Assembly: GCF_000430705.1 (NCBI RefSeq)
Contig: NZ_AUMN01000015.1
Location: forward strand, 1-64,000
DNA length: 64,000 nt
Direction of reading: 5' to 3'
Origin: Arthrobacter castelli DSM 16402
GTDB taxonomy: Bacteria > Actinomycetota > Actinomycetes > Actinomycetales > Micrococcaceae
Made by a program: the position numbers and the translations under genes. Shown here one piece after another: positions 46,347 to 55,085 of this stretch (position 1 is the first letter of the stretch; every line of letters begins with the position of its first letter). The notes under the pieces were generated by a model, which made no database searches, was not told the DNA's origin, and saw only the letters and a list, made by a program, of their open reading frames with translations.

Positions 46347-46837
46347 CCGAACCGTTCAACGATTTCTGTGGCACTGGCCTCAACAGTGGCGGCAGACAGA
46401 TCCAAGCCAGGCATAGCGGGAATCAACGGCATCGGCACCGCGACCGCCACGTGGGCGGTGACTATGGAACCTGGTTCCAGGCACTGCCCTTCGGTGCACA
46501 CGATTTCCAAAGTGACATCAGAGCCGCTGAATCCATGGTCCGTCACGGCCAGCATCGCTGCCTGCGCTGCACGTTGATGGCCTTCCTGGGCAGTCTCCGC
46601 CGCAGCAAAGACTTTCGCCGCCTGGTCGGCTGCACCAACACTGGCGAACGAGCCGGCCTGCAGGCTCCCGACCGCCAGCACCAGATAGACCACCGGAATC
46701 AGCAACAAGGTGCCAAGGAATGTGAATTCCACGACGGCGCTGCCGGTCTCGGCACGATGCAGTGCCGTCGTGCCGAAGCGGCGCCGCCACGTGGACTTGA
46801 GCCGGAGATATGCTGAGCTAATCGGGTACCGCGGCAT
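46343..46837 (-). CDS. TadE-like minor pilin, 164 aa
   Basis: The motif ETGSAVVEFTFLGTLLLIPVVYLVLAVGSLQ is the TadE signature: a Glu-containing prepilin-like sequence followed by one membrane helix. Next is a helical ASVGAADQAAKVFAAAETAQEG region and a beta-rich C-terminal domain with one Cys pair (IVCTEGQCL). It would be a minor component of the Flp pilus. It overlaps the upstream TadE paralogue by 20 bases. Confidence 0.82.
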   Translation of the reverse strand: MPRYPISSAYLRLKSTWRRRFGTTALHRAETGSAVVEFTFLGTLLLIPVVYLVLAVGSLQAGSFASVGAADQAAKVFAAAETAQEGHQRAAQAAMLAVTDHGFSGSDVTLEIVCTEGQCLEPGSIVTAHVAVAVPMPLIPAMPGLDLSAATVEASATEIVERFG

Positions 46838-47255
46838 GGCCGGACACCTCCACCACTCCCGTAGGGCCGATGAGCCCGATCACTGGCAACGGGGCCACGA
46901 CATTGACCTCGACTGTTTCCGTGCCGCGGTGTGTGGTGCGATCGACCGAAACATTCCGGGCATAACGTTCACTCAGCGCCATCGAGATGAGTGCCTCTGT
47001 CCGGGATCTGGCGTCAGCGGGGCCCCTGTCAGCGAGGCTGGCGTACCGTGCACCCGACCCTGCTGCGTCAATGAGGGTGTTGCGCACGTGCAGCACCAAA
47101 GCCAGCTGAATGATCGCGATGAAGATAACTGTGAGCAGACTGCCCACCAGTACGAAGTCCACCACCGCCGATCCCCGCTCACGTTCGTCTGTCAATCGTT
47201 GCGGGTCGCCCGGAGAAGAAGCCTTCCACGATAACGGATGGAAAGGCCGGCTCAT
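46818..47255 (-). CDS. TadE-family pilus assembly protein, 145 aa
   Basis: Contains ERGSAVVDFVLVGSLLTVIFIAIIQLALVLHVRNTL, the TadE N-terminal anchor, then DAAGSGARYASLADRGPADARSRTEALIS and a beta-rich tail ending in a conserved-looking VEVSGHAAVPD. Its start directly follows the stop of the pilin gene with no gap. It is paralogous to the next gene in the operon. Confidence 0.82.
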   Translation of the reverse strand: MSRPFHPLSWKASSPGDPQRLTDERERGSAVVDFVLVGSLLTVIFIAIIQLALVLHVRNTLIDAAGSGARYASLADRGPADARSRTEALISMALSERYARNVSVDRTTHRGTETVEVNVVAPLPVIGLIGPTGVVEVSGHAAVPD

Positions 47256-47495
47256 CTACTGTCGGACTTGGTTAATGGCCGATTGGAACAGGCCTTCCAA
47301 TGCGGGCCCGGCTAATGCCAGCAGTCCCGCGACCAGCACGGCTGACATCAGAGTGATCATGACCCATCCCGGCACATCTCCACGTTCAACGTGATCGTCT
47401 CCGGCAGGGTCGAATCTGCTCAAGGCGGTCATTTGCAGCAGCATCCAGGCCTTGGCCGCGGCCGGTATGAACTTCGCCAGCTTCCCCATCTTCAT
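47256..47495 (-). CDS. Probable Flp-type major pilin, 79 aa
   Basis: A short protein with a basic N-terminal stretch, a polar DPAGDDHVERGDVPGW segment and a single C-terminal hydrophobic helix (VMITLMSAVLVAGLLALAG followed by PALEGLF). Size, helix position and location between tadC and tadE fit actinobacterial Flp pilins. AAGGGAAC lies before ATG 47495; the frame open further upstream overlaps tadC and is not used. The G/E prepilin cleavage motif is not canonical, so the call is by context. Confidence 0.7.
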   Translation of the reverse strand: MKMGKLAKFIPAAAKAWMLLQMTALSRFDPAGDDHVERGDVPGWVMITLMSAVLVAGLLALAGPALEGLFQSAINQVRQ

Positions 47496-47532
47496 GATGT
47501 TCCCTTCATCTTTTCCATCGTTATTCGTCCGC

Positions 47533-48474
47533 CTAAAAGCCCAGGTTGATGGCAGCCAGTCCCGGATACACGGCAAAGAGCACTGTCAAGGGCAAAACTC
47601 CAAAGACAAGGGGCACCATCATGCCAATTTCTTTGCGTCCGGCGGCTTCCATCAGGTCCCGCTTGGCCATATCCCGTACATCCTGTGCCTGTGCGCGCAA
47701 CACGTCCGCGAGCGGAGTACCGCGTTCGACGGCAACGGTGATGCCGTCCACGAACCGCGCAAGTGGCGCCAACTGTGTGCGGCTTGAGAACTCCTGGAGT
47801 GCGGAAATCAGCGGTGCTCCCGCCCGCGTCTCCGCCAGCACCACCGAGAACTCCCGGGCCAGGTCGCCGTGGGCGCTCTGGCAGATGCGCTCCAATGCGC
47901 CCGAGGCGCTCTCCCCGGCTCCCACGGCTAATGCCATAAGTTCGGCGAGGCTGGGGAATTCGGCCAGCATCCTCATTTCCCGCTGCTTAATCTGTGCAGA
48001 GAGAACATAGTCCCGCAGCAAAAAGCCGCCCACTGCGCAGCCGAAACAAATGATGGTCGCGAACAAGCCATTGATATTGCCGGCCGAAGCGGCCAGCAAC
48101 GCCCCTGCTGTTCCCAGGGCAAGACCACCGGCGGCCCACAGGAGTTGTTGGACCCGGAAATCCAGCGGGCTCTGCTGTTTACCGGCCTGAGCCAGTCGTT
48201 TCGCGAGTTGGCCAGTGCCCGGGTTGAATCTGCCGAACCACCTCACCACGTCGGACAACACCGGTTTAATGATCCTTTCCAGTGCCCCGAAAGGTGTTTG
48301 ATCGACACTGCCGGGATGGAGTAACCGCGACTGAACATCGACGGACTTCAGTTGCGGAGCGATCCTGTCGACGAAGCGCCTGCGGCGCATGACCGGTAGC
48401 CCGTAGAGTGTCAGCCACAAGCCAATCCCCAGCGTGAGACCGCCCCCTGCGGCCAATGACAGCACAGGAGTCAT
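47533..48474 (-). CDS. tadC: Tad secretion inner-membrane protein TadC, 313 aa
   Basis: Type II secretion F-domain protein with one N-terminal helix (LSLAAGGGLTLGIGLWLTLYG), a central cytosolic domain (AEFPSLAELMALAVGAGESASGALERICQSA..., the T2SSF motif, with GTPLADVLRAQAQDVRD) and two C-terminal helices. With TadB it forms the platform in the membrane on which the TadA ATPase acts. ATG 48474 overlaps tadB by four bases. Confidence 0.86.
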   Translation of the reverse strand: MTPVLSLAAGGGLTLGIGLWLTLYGLPVMRRRRFVDRIAPQLKSVDVQSRLLHPGSVDQTPFGALERIIKPVLSDVVRWFGRFNPGTGQLAKRLAQAGKQQSPLDFRVQQLLWAAGGLALGTAGALLAASAGNINGLFATIICFGCAVGGFLLRDYVLSAQIKQREMRMLAEFPSLAELMALAVGAGESASGALERICQSAHGDLAREFSVVLAETRAGAPLISALQEFSSRTQLAPLARFVDGITVAVERGTPLADVLRAQAQDVRDMAKRDLMEAAGRKEIGMMVPLVFGVLPLTVLFAVYPGLAAINLGF

Positions 48475-49325
48475 CGAAGCACCCTCGCGTCCTTGGGCAG
48501 GGCACCGATCCGCAGCATCACCCGATAGCAAACGAGTGAGACAATTAATCCGCCGGCCAGGACCAGTGCTCCACCGGTGGTGTTATAGGCTGCTATGGCT
48601 TCAGGCCGGGTTGCCAGCAGCATCAACACCACCCACGGGGCCGCGATGGCCAGCCGCGCCGCGTTGACTGTCCACGACTGGCGCGCTTCAAGCTCGCTGC
48701 GTGTACGGGCATCCTCCCGCAGGAAACCGGCCAAGGTTCCAAGCAACTTGCCCAGATCCGATCCGCCTACTTCCCTGGTCATCCGCAGCGCCTCCACCAG
48801 GCGGTCTGCTACGGGGTCAGCCAATCTGGCTTTCAACCGCGTCAGCGCCGCGTCAAATTGGCCTCCAGCCCGGTAATCCGCTCCAAAGCCTGCAAATGCC
48901 GGCCGCAATTCGTCTGGTCCCTTCTCGGACAGTTGAATCAGGGCCTCGGGCAAGGACAGCCCCGCCCGGATAGCGGACCGCAGGTGATCAACGACATCTG
49001 GCCATAACTCGCGGAGCGCCGCGCTGCGGCGTCGCGCCCGCCACCGGACCAAGGCCATCGGAGCCCACCCGCCGAACAGGCCAAAACAGCCGGCAATGGG
49101 CAAAGAGCCCGTCACAATGACGACGATAGCCAGCGTGAACAGGCCCGCACCCACGCATGTGAAGACGAGCCCTGACACTGACACCCTCTCGATGCCGGCC
49201 CGCGTGATCAACTCGTCTATCCTTGCTGTACGTTTGGATGGTTTGCGCCGCGCCGGGGTATCCCACAGGGACCACCAGATCAACAACAGGCCTATTCCAC
49301 CCGTCAGGCCCACCGCCGCGGTCAT
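48471..49325 (-). CDS. tadB: Tad secretion inner-membrane protein TadB, 284 aa
   Basis: T2SSF-domain protein with N-terminal helices (IGLLLIWWSLWD, and a pair at about residues 50-85) and the cytosolic motif WPDVVDHLRSAIRAGLSLPEALIQLSEKGP, later EALRMTREVGGSDLGKLLGTLAGFLRED. Two helices close the protein. Its start overlaps the last base of tadA. Partner of TadC. Confidence 0.88.
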   Translation of the reverse strand: MTAAVGLTGGIGLLLIWWSLWDTPARRKPSKRTARIDELITRAGIERVSVSGLVFTCVGAGLFTLAIVVIVTGSLPIAGCFGLFGGWAPMALVRWRARRRSAALRELWPDVVDHLRSAIRAGLSLPEALIQLSEKGPDELRPAFAGFGADYRAGGQFDAALTRLKARLADPVADRLVEALRMTREVGGSDLGKLLGTLAGFLREDARTRSELEARQSWTVNAARLAIAAPWVVLMLLATRPEAIAAYNTTGGALVLAGGLIVSLVCYRVMLRIGALPKDARVLR

Positions 49326-50293
49326 CAGCGCTCTTCCACCAGCGAGGCGGGGCTGTATCCGGCGCGGGCAAACTTGTCCGACGTTGGAATCGCCGATGGA
49401 TTCGCCGTCAATATCCCGTCAATACGCTGAAATACGTTGGATGTTTCTATGATTCCGTTTTCGACCCGGTTGCCCAGCGAGAGGATCTCCGTTACCTCGC
49501 GTTGCCCATGTGCAGTGCGATTGCAGTGAACTACGAGGTCGACGCACGAGGCCACCGTGGGAACCACGAAGTGGGACGAGATGTTCTCGCCGGCCAATAA
49601 TGGCAAGGTGCAAATCTTGGTGACGGCGTCGCGGGCGCTGTTGGCATGAACGCTGCACATTCCGGGAAGCCCGGAGTTGAGCGCAATCAGCATGTCCAGG
49701 CTTTCGGCTTCCCTGACCTCTCCGACGATGAGGCGGTCGGGACGCATCCGAAGCGCTTCTTTGACGAGACGCCGCAGGGGAATTTCCCCGTGACCTTCAA
49801 GGTTGGGCTGCCGGCATTGCAGGCCCACCACGTCACGCAGGGGGAGTTTGAGCTCGAAAATCTCCTCGACCGTAATAACGCGTTCCCGGGAGCCTATGCC
49901 CGCCCCCAAACAATTCAGCAACGTCGTCTTCCCGGCCTGTGTGGCGCCGGAAACCAGGATGTTCAAGCCGCTTGCCACTGCGGCAGATAGGAATCGGGAG
50001 GCCTGAGGCGAAATAGTTCCAAGCTCCACCAGATGCTCCAAGCGGGTTGCCCGGGCGATGAACTTTCGAATATTAACTGCCCAATGTCGTCGCGTAATAT
50101 CGGGAATGACCACGTGCAGCCGCGAGCCATCGGGCAAGGCAGCATCCACAAACGGTGAGGAGAGGTCCAGCCGCCGGCCGGATGATTTGAGCATTCTTTC
50201 AACCAAATCGCGAACCTGTTGCTCTGTCAGTGTCAACGAGGTCAATTCGCTGTCACCGCCGCGGGCCACGTAGATCTCAGAGGGGTCGTTTAC
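49325..50293 (-). pseudogene. tadA: tadA (CpaF-type pilus ATPase), 5' end lost at the island junction
   Basis: The remaining 322 residues carry the secretion ATPase core: IYVARGGDSELTSLTLTEQQ, then RRHWAVNIRKFI, Walker A GATQAGKTTLL, the Asp box ITVEEIFELKL, and RPDRLIVGEVREAESLDML with the Walker B region and His-box. CpaF/TadA proteins normally begin about 70-150 residues earlier; here the native coding starts abruptly at VNDPSE. The next codons in frame (SHL and back to a TTG at 50329) belong to the integrated element and the serine recombinase gene on the other strand. The pilus is probably not assembled while the element is in place. Confidence 0.85.
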
Positions 50294-50300
50294 TAAATGA
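50283..50300. other. Probable attachment-site junction (attL/attR half) of the integrated element
   Basis: The point where tadA coding ends and element sequence begins lies between about 50283 and 50300, only 23-40 bases from the recombinase start. Serine integrase genes typically lie next to one attachment site. The exact core could not be set because the other end of the element is outside the window. Confidence 0.6.
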
Positions 50301-50322
50301 CTTCTCCTAGTAGGATCGATAC

Positions 50323-51840
50323 ATGGCAAACGCGATCGAGGCAGCGGTTTACGTCCGAATCTCTCGGGACTCCGAGGCGGACGGACTGGGCGTTAAGCGG
50401 CAGGAGAGCGACTGTCATGCGCTGGCGAAGAAGCTCGGCTGGACCGTGATTGACGTCTACACTGACAACGACGTCTCAGCATCGAAGAAGAAGCCGCGGC
50501 CGGCGTACGAACAGATGATGCGCGCCGTCGAGTCACGTCGCATCCAAGCCGTGGTGGTGTGGGACGTCGACCGCCTGACCAGGAAGCCGCGCGAGCTTGA
50601 GGACTGGATTGATCATGCTGATGCTCTCGGCCTCCAGCTGGCCAGTGTCGGTGGCGAGATCGACCTGGCCAACGAGCAGGGCCGGGCGATGGCCCGCATG
50701 AAGGGCGTCTTCGCGCGACTGGAGGCCGAGACGACCGCGCGTCGCCAGCGAGCCAAGCACAAGGAGATGGCCGAGGCGGGGCGCTACGTCGGACGCAGGC
50801 CATTCGGGTACCGGTTCGCCACAGACGAGAAGGGTGTTGTCCTCACCGGAACACAACAGCGCCTCGTGATCGACCCCGCCGAGGCGGCCGTCATTAAGGA
50901 ATGCGTGCGGCGCGTCTTGGACGGTGAGTCACTTTGGTCGATGACGAAGGACCTGAACGCACGCGAAATCCGCACCGCTGCTGGGGGAGAATGGCAACCT
51001 CAACCGTTGCGCAGGACGCTGCTGAGGTGGACGCAGGCCGGGTATAGGAAGCATCAGGAGTTTAAAGACGGTCACTGGACAGGGCCGGTGCAGCTCTTCG
51101 CCGCCGGCTGGGACGCGATCATCGACCGGGAGACCCACGAGCGGGTTGTGGCGAGGCTGACAGATCCGTCGCGGACGACGAACAAGGGCGACACGGAGCT
51201 CAAGTACCTGCTGACGTGGCTCGTGAGGTGCGGCGAGTGTGACCGGCCGATGGCTGGCGCGAAGAGCTACACCTACACCGTGAAGGGCTACAAGAGAGTC
51301 GATGGCACACGGTCTCCGAGCAAGCAGCGCGTGTATCCCGCGAAATACGCCTGCCCCCACTCGGGGTGCCATGGTGTCAACCGTCGGATGGATGTCGTCG
51401 ACGGCTATATCGAGCGTCACGTTGTGGCGCTCCTCGAAGTCGAGGGGGTACGCGTGCTCGGTGGCGACCAGGAGGTAGCTGCAGAGGCGCGCGAACGAAT
51501 CGAGGCGGTCGAGGCGAAGATGGCGCTGATCTCGGACACGTGGATCGATGGCGGGTTGACGCAGGAACAGTTCCATCGTCAGAACGCGCGCTTGATGGCG
51601 CGGCTCGAAGGTGAACAGGCCAGGCTTCGCGCTGCCCAGCCAGCTGATGGGTTAGACGACTTCGCCGGCGTGGAGGCAGGGGTTGCGTGGCTCACTGCGG
51701 GCGTCGAGCGCAAGCGCATGGTGCTACGGGCGTTGATCGATCTGGCCGGTCTACGCATCACGATCGACAAGATCGGCCCGGGCGCGTTCTCGGCGACTGA
51801 TTCGGATCCATACAAAGGGATCCGTGTCGAGTGGAGTTGA
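50323..51840 (+). CDS. Large serine recombinase (integrase), 505 aa
   Basis: N-terminal resolvase domain with AVYVRISRDSEADGLGVKRQ, where Ser14 of RISRDS is the likely nucleophile and the Arg before it is also conserved, and VVVWDVDRLTRKPRELEDWID. Next is the recombinase domain (RPFGYRF... EAAVIKECVRRVLDGESLWSM), a zinc-ribbon (CGECDRPM ... CPHSGCHG) and a C-terminal coiled-coil region. This is the architecture of large serine integrases such as phiC31-type enzymes, which recombine attP and attB. AGGATCG precedes ATG 50323. It lies at the junction with tadA and is probably responsible for the insertion. Confidence 0.93.
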   Translation: MANAIEAAVYVRISRDSEADGLGVKRQESDCHALAKKLGWTVIDVYTDNDVSASKKKPRPAYEQMMRAVESRRIQAVVVWDVDRLTRKPRELEDWIDHADALGLQLASVGGEIDLANEQGRAMARMKGVFARLEAETTARRQRAKHKEMAEAGRYVGRRPFGYRFATDEKGVVLTGTQQRLVIDPAEAAVIKECVRRVLDGESLWSMTKDLNAREIRTAAGGEWQPQPLRRTLLRWTQAGYRKHQEFKDGHWTGPVQLFAAGWDAIIDRETHERVVARLTDPSRTTNKGDTELKYLLTWLVRCGECDRPMAGAKSYTYTVKGYKRVDGTRSPSKQRVYPAKYACPHSGCHGVNRRMDVVDGYIERHVVALLEVEGVRVLGGDQEVAAEARERIEAVEAKMALISDTWIDGGLTQEQFHRQNARLMARLEGEQARLRAAQPADGLDDFAGVEAGVAWLTAGVERKRMVLRALIDLAGLRITIDKIGPGAFSATDSDPYKGIRVEWS

Positions 51841-52012
51841 TCTGCGGATCAAAGCTTTTGCTGTCAACTCACGCGTAGTCGGCCACTCGATAGCTCTATC
51901 ATAAGTTACTAGACGTCATGTTATGAACTATGTAGACTGAATCTAAATAATCATTTGGATTCATTTCAACTAGCCATTCATATTCATTCGGAGTCTTTGT
52001 ACAAGAGCAGCC
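51841..52012. other. AT-rich segment downstream of the recombinase
   Basis: A locally AT-rich stretch in an otherwise GC-rich region, with short repeated ATTCAT and AATC motifs between 51940 and 51990. It may contain the promoter of the next small gene. No strong terminator or repeat array is seen. Confidence 0.4.
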
Positions 52013-52225
52013 ATGAGCATTAACTCGACGACCGCACACCAGGCTTCAGCTGCCGCTGAGCGGCACATTGAGGCGTCTGTGGCTGCGTTTGTGGAGTCGA
52101 GGCCGACGTTCTCTCAAGCGCTGAACGACCGTGTCACAGCTGCACTCTCAGGCCCCGGAAACTTGTCCGATCATGACTCGTCGAAAGGCATCGCCAGCTC
52201 TGCGTCGCCCGAGTCTTCATGGTAG
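52013..52225 (+). CDS. Small hypothetical protein, 70 aa
   Basis: Helical N-terminal part (TTAHQASAAAERHIEASVAAFVESRPTFSQALNDRVTAAL) and a Ser-rich tail that looks less natural, so the reading frame may be shifted or truncated after about residue 50. No family recognised. The ATG follows an AT-rich region. Confidence 0.35.
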   Translation: MSINSTTAHQASAAAERHIEASVAAFVESRPTFSQALNDRVTAALSGPGNLSDHDSSKGIASSASPESSW

Positions 52226-52632
52226 ACGACGGTCGACACGCCGCTATTGTATGCGCGGGCGAGGCCAGTGCGCTAGGGCCCGACAATGCTCCTCCCAATC
52301 GGAGTCCCATGGAACCATTCTTATCCCTGGGTCAATGGCCCGGCAGCAGGCCCTGGCAGTCGCACCACTCGGGATCGGCATCTGCTCGCAGATGCCGTGG
52401 CCAGCCGGCGCATGCCGGGTGAAGTCGATTCTGCCCCATTAGCGCTGGCAAACTTGTTGAGCGCGTTCACGAGCACGTCATAGTGCTAGGCCGATGAGAT
52501 CGAGAGGCCCGTAAGCTGGTCCCGGAGAAGGCAGAGAATCCCCGGCGGCGTGCCCAAAAATGGGTCTTTCGCCACAGACCCGGCGGATACAGTTCTCTGG
52601 AAGACACCGGGCAGGGTACGAGGTTTGTGTAT
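52226..52632. other. Gap without a supported gene
   Basis: About 400 bases with only short, low-quality frames on the plus strand (for example 52286-52483). One plus frame near 52496-52733 has protein-like composition but no start codon, and it overlaps the next gene antisense. Probably decayed DNA of the island. Confidence 0.4.
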
Positions 52633-52815
52633 TCAGATACCGACGATGAAGATACTCCCACTCAGCGGGACGATCTTCTCGTCGCCGGGGTCGACCGGCG
52701 GGCCCGGGGCTGCCCTGGGGTGGTCCTGGTATAGCGCGTCGGAGGCGCTATCTTCATAGGCATCGGCGATCTCATCCCCCTCGGCGTCGAGGACCTGTTC
52801 CCAGTTGAATCCCAT
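52633..52815 (-). CDS. Small acidic protein of the M(G/R)FNWEQV family, copy 1, 60 aa
   Basis: Starts MGFNWEQVLDAEGDEIADAYEDSAS and continues DALYQDHPRAAPGPPVDPGDEK. It is closely related to a second protein in the same island (55086-55343), sharing NWEQV, SDALYQDHPR and PxDPGDxK at the same spacing. I do not recognise the family; no enzyme motif or membrane segment is present. It lies 17 bases after the stop of a transposase relic on the same strand, so it may be a passenger gene of that element. AGGATAGGA upstream of the ATG could act as ribosome binding site. Confidence 0.65.
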   Translation of the reverse strand: MGFNWEQVLDAEGDEIADAYEDSASDALYQDHPRAAPGPPVDPGDEKIVPLSGSIFIVGI

Positions 52816-52831
52816 GGTGGCGATCCTATCC

Positions 52832-53038
52832 TCATTCGTCGAGGATCGCGGCGATCCGGGCATTGTGGAGTACGGTGCCGCCGCAGTAGGTCAGGGCGAG
52901 AATATCGTAGCGGTTAGCCAAGCCGCGCCATTGTTTGTGGACGTTGAAAGACCGTTCGACGACGTTGCGGCGTGTGTAGTCTTCGGCCCTGGACAGTATC
53001 CGGGGCATCGTGAATGGAAATAGACTTTGAGGGAGCAA
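52832..53038 (-). pseudogene. IS5-type transposase C-terminal relic
   Basis: Only the end of the transposase remains: YTRRNVVERSFNVHKQWRG, then LANRYDILALTYCGGTVLHNARI. This is the RNVVER...QWRGLATRYDK...YRGG signature of IS5-family DDE transposases with the catalytic Glu. The catalytic Asp residues and N-terminal domain are missing. Confidence 0.75.
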
Positions 53039-53077
53039 TAGATCATTCGAGAGAGGATTTGAGGTGCTCTCAGAGCG

Positions 53078-53359
53078 ATGTCGACATCAGTACAGACACA
53101 CGAGCTGCTTGATGTGGCCACCGTTGCAAAGATCGTAGTAGGTCATCAGTCGTCGATCCTCCGTTGCGTCCACAAAGGTCGGATTCCGACGCATGTGATT
53201 GACCATCAGTATTGGACTCACCGGGACGACGTTGCGAACATCCGGTTTCACGACGCCGAGCGCCAAGCAGCAGTCGACAAAGCCCACGCGAACATTCCTC
53301 CCCTGACGCAGGAGCAGCGCCGTTACATTGGCGGCGTGCTTTCCGGACTCGGCCGCTGA
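53078..53359 (+). CDS. Small helix-turn-helix protein, 93 aa
   Basis: TSVQTHELLDVATVAKIVVGHQSSILRCVHKGRIPTHVI has the layout of an excisionase/MerR-type winged HTH (strand, helix, VxxHQSSILRCVHKGRIP recognition segment, then a strand ending YWTHRDDV). It could be the recombination directionality factor of the island or a small repressor. It is 1.2 kb from the recombinase, on the same strand. ATG 53078 is the natural start. Confidence 0.6.
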   Translation: MSTSVQTHELLDVATVAKIVVGHQSSILRCVHKGRIPTHVIDHQYWTHRDDVANIRFHDAERQAAVDKAHANIPPLTQEQRRYIGGVLSGLGR

Positions 53360-53523
53360 GGCTTAGCGCTGCCGGCTCACGACTTGTTCGCAGCGGTGAA
53401 CGGACTGTTGTGTTTCCTGCTCTTCCAACCGTCGTAGCCCGGCATGTATGACCTCGCTGGCCGACTGCTGTGGCCGAGGATGTTCGCTCCTCCCCCAGTC
53501 CGGCGCAGCCTGTGGATAAGGCT

Positions 53524-54348
53524 TTATCCACACTCGTCCAGTATCCCGGCGATCCGGGCATTGAGCTCGTCAGCCCGGTTCAGGATCACCGTTTCTTCTT
53601 CGGCGGTGATGTGCCGCACCGGCCGCCTTGGCACGGCGTCGCAAAGGTTCGGGACGACAGGGTCGGTGACCATGGTCGCGATCGCGCCGATCATGATCGA
53701 CAGCGACGACGGGTGCATGGAAGCGTAGAGGTCTATATACCCCCAGCGGTCGATAGCCGACAGTACGCCGGTGCAGTTGAGCCAGTCCGGGTCCGGGTCA
53801 TCACTGACGTGCCGGTGTTCGGTGCCGGGTGCGTCGCGTCTGTGCCCCAGCTCGCGGACGGACGCGTGGGACCAGACGTTGTTCGTGCCAAGGACGTGGC
53901 ACCACGACCACACTGCACAGGCCGGACAGGCGGCTTCGTTGCCGGCATGCCCGAGCTCCGGACGCAGCTTCTGCAACTTCTGGGGTGTCAGGTCGAGAGC
54001 CTGTCTGCGCGTGAGCGCCAGTCCTCCTTGTTCGGCCGGCGCGATCAGCACTGCGGCGAATAGCAGCCGGCGTAGCCGCAGTCGTGCAACCCAGCCGGTG
54101 TCCGGGTCGTTGATGCGGGCCGAGCCGATGCTGATGAGCCGCTCGAGTGCCGTGGCGTCCTGATGATGCGCTGCCGGCCATGCCGGTGCTGTGCTGATTG
54201 GATGCTCGGGGCGCAGTCTTTTCAGCAGTGTGCGCGGCGGACACGCTTGACGAGCGAATCGCGCGAGTATCGCCTCGTCCCGGTGATCGATGTCGGTGTT
54301 GGTGATCTGACACCAATCGATCCACAGCTCAGGCAGAGTATTTATCAT
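53524..54348 (-). CDS. Hypothetical protein with CxxC motif, 274 aa
   Basis: Unrecognised. Visible features: an N-terminal helical region (LPELWIDWCQITNTDIDHRDEAILARFARQ), a central ARLRLRRLLFAAVLIAPAEQGGLALTRRQAL segment, a likely zinc motif CPACAVWSWCHVLG near residues 145-158, then SHASVRELGHRRD, and a C-terminal helix VILNRADELNARIAGIL. It ends next to a 17-base repeat shared with the transposase relic. Full-length looking, with no frame break. It may be an accessory factor of a transposon or integrase, but that is a guess. Confidence 0.55.
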   Translation of the reverse strand: MINTLPELWIDWCQITNTDIDHRDEAILARFARQACPPRTLLKRLRPEHPISTAPAWPAAHHQDATALERLISIGSARINDPDTGWVARLRLRRLLFAAVLIAPAEQGGLALTRRQALDLTPQKLQKLRPELGHAGNEAACPACAVWSWCHVLGTNNVWSHASVRELGHRRDAPGTEHRHVSDDPDPDWLNCTGVLSAIDRWGYIDLYASMHPSSLSIMIGAIATMVTDPVVPNLCDAVPRRPVRHITAEEETVILNRADELNARIAGILDECG

Positions 54349-54463
54349 CGTCCCAGCGTGCGCGTTGTAGGCGGGGGTGACAACTGACTCTGACCTGTCA
54401 GTGGGTTGGTCGAGGACACGACCCTTCGGCGTTTGGCGTGGTTCGCGTCGTTGTGATGACAGG

Positions 54464-54784
54464 TCAGTCCCTCAGGCGATGTGACCAGTAGCCTGGCCGG
54501 CGCGCCTCGTGAGCGTAGGCAAGGACAAAAATCTCTTCTTCATGGACAACGTAGACGAGCCGGTAGGGAAACTTGTCGAGGTGCCATGTGCGGATCATCG
54601 GCTTGCCCCGACGCCCGCGGTACGGCGGCGGTGCGTCCGGCCATTGGAGGATCAGTTCCGCTGCGGATTCGGCCGCGTCGGCGAACTCGTCACCAAGCCT
54701 GCCGTCCTCGATCCCCAGGTAGCGTTCGTGGGCGTCCAAGAACTCCTCACGAGCCTCAGGGTGTTCGTTCCAGTCGAGGGTCAC
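54464..54784 (-). CDS. ParE/RelE-family toxin, 106 aa
   Basis: A type II toxin with the RelE/ParE fold: NEHPEAREEFLDAHERYL, a central helical part (LGDEFADAAESAAELILQWPDA), RGRRGKPMIRTWHLDKFPYRLVYVVHEEEIFVLAYAHEARRPGYW. The final HExRRPGYW segment is typical of ParE toxins that poison gyrase or of related mRNA-cleaving RelE proteins; which one is unknown. Its start overlaps the antitoxin stop by four bases. Confidence 0.85.
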   Translation of the reverse strand: MTLDWNEHPEAREEFLDAHERYLGIEDGRLGDEFADAAESAAELILQWPDAPPPYRGRRGKPMIRTWHLDKFPYRLVYVVHEEEIFVLAYAHEARRPGYWSHRLRD

Positions 54785-55020
54785 TTGCGTCGGGCGGCCG
54801 ACCGCGCCCGTGCGATGGCGATGGTCTCACGGCCGCTGACCGGCGTGACTGTGCCACTCTTCAGCTCGTCGAGCCGACGATCAATTGTCTCGGCCCAAGC
54901 GGCATCGATCTCGGCCTGTTCCGTCTCATCGACCTGTTGGAGCGCGAGTGCGGCAATCTCGCGTTCGTCGGCGTCGAGGGCCTTGCCTGCCTCGATGTAG
55001 TCAGCCAGCTTCGAAGTCAT
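54781..55020 (-). CDS. Antitoxin (addiction module protein), 79 aa
   Basis: Partner of the ParE-like toxin. The short helical sequence TSKLADYIEAGKALDADEREIAALALQQVDETEQAEIDAAWAETIDRRLDELKSGTVTPVSG matches the addiction-module (AbiEi-unrelated, Pfam addiction module) antitoxin type, ending in a basic RARSAARRK tail. The start ATG 55020 is chosen from similarity in length and composition; upstream in-frame codons are not conserved. The pair would stabilise the island. Confidence 0.78.
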   Translation of the reverse strand: MTSKLADYIEAGKALDADEREIAALALQQVDETEQAEIDAAWAETIDRRLDELKSGTVTPVSGRETIAIARARSAARRK

Positions 55021-55085
55021 GACTCCAGTATACGACCGGGACGCGGACGTCGGCCAGGATCGGCAGCGTTTTTTGCTGCCGGGAG

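Noticed and set aside
52496-52733. Plus-strand protein-like frame antisense to small family copy 1
   Set aside because: No start codon, and copy 1 on the minus strand has a clear paralogue that confirms its reading frame.
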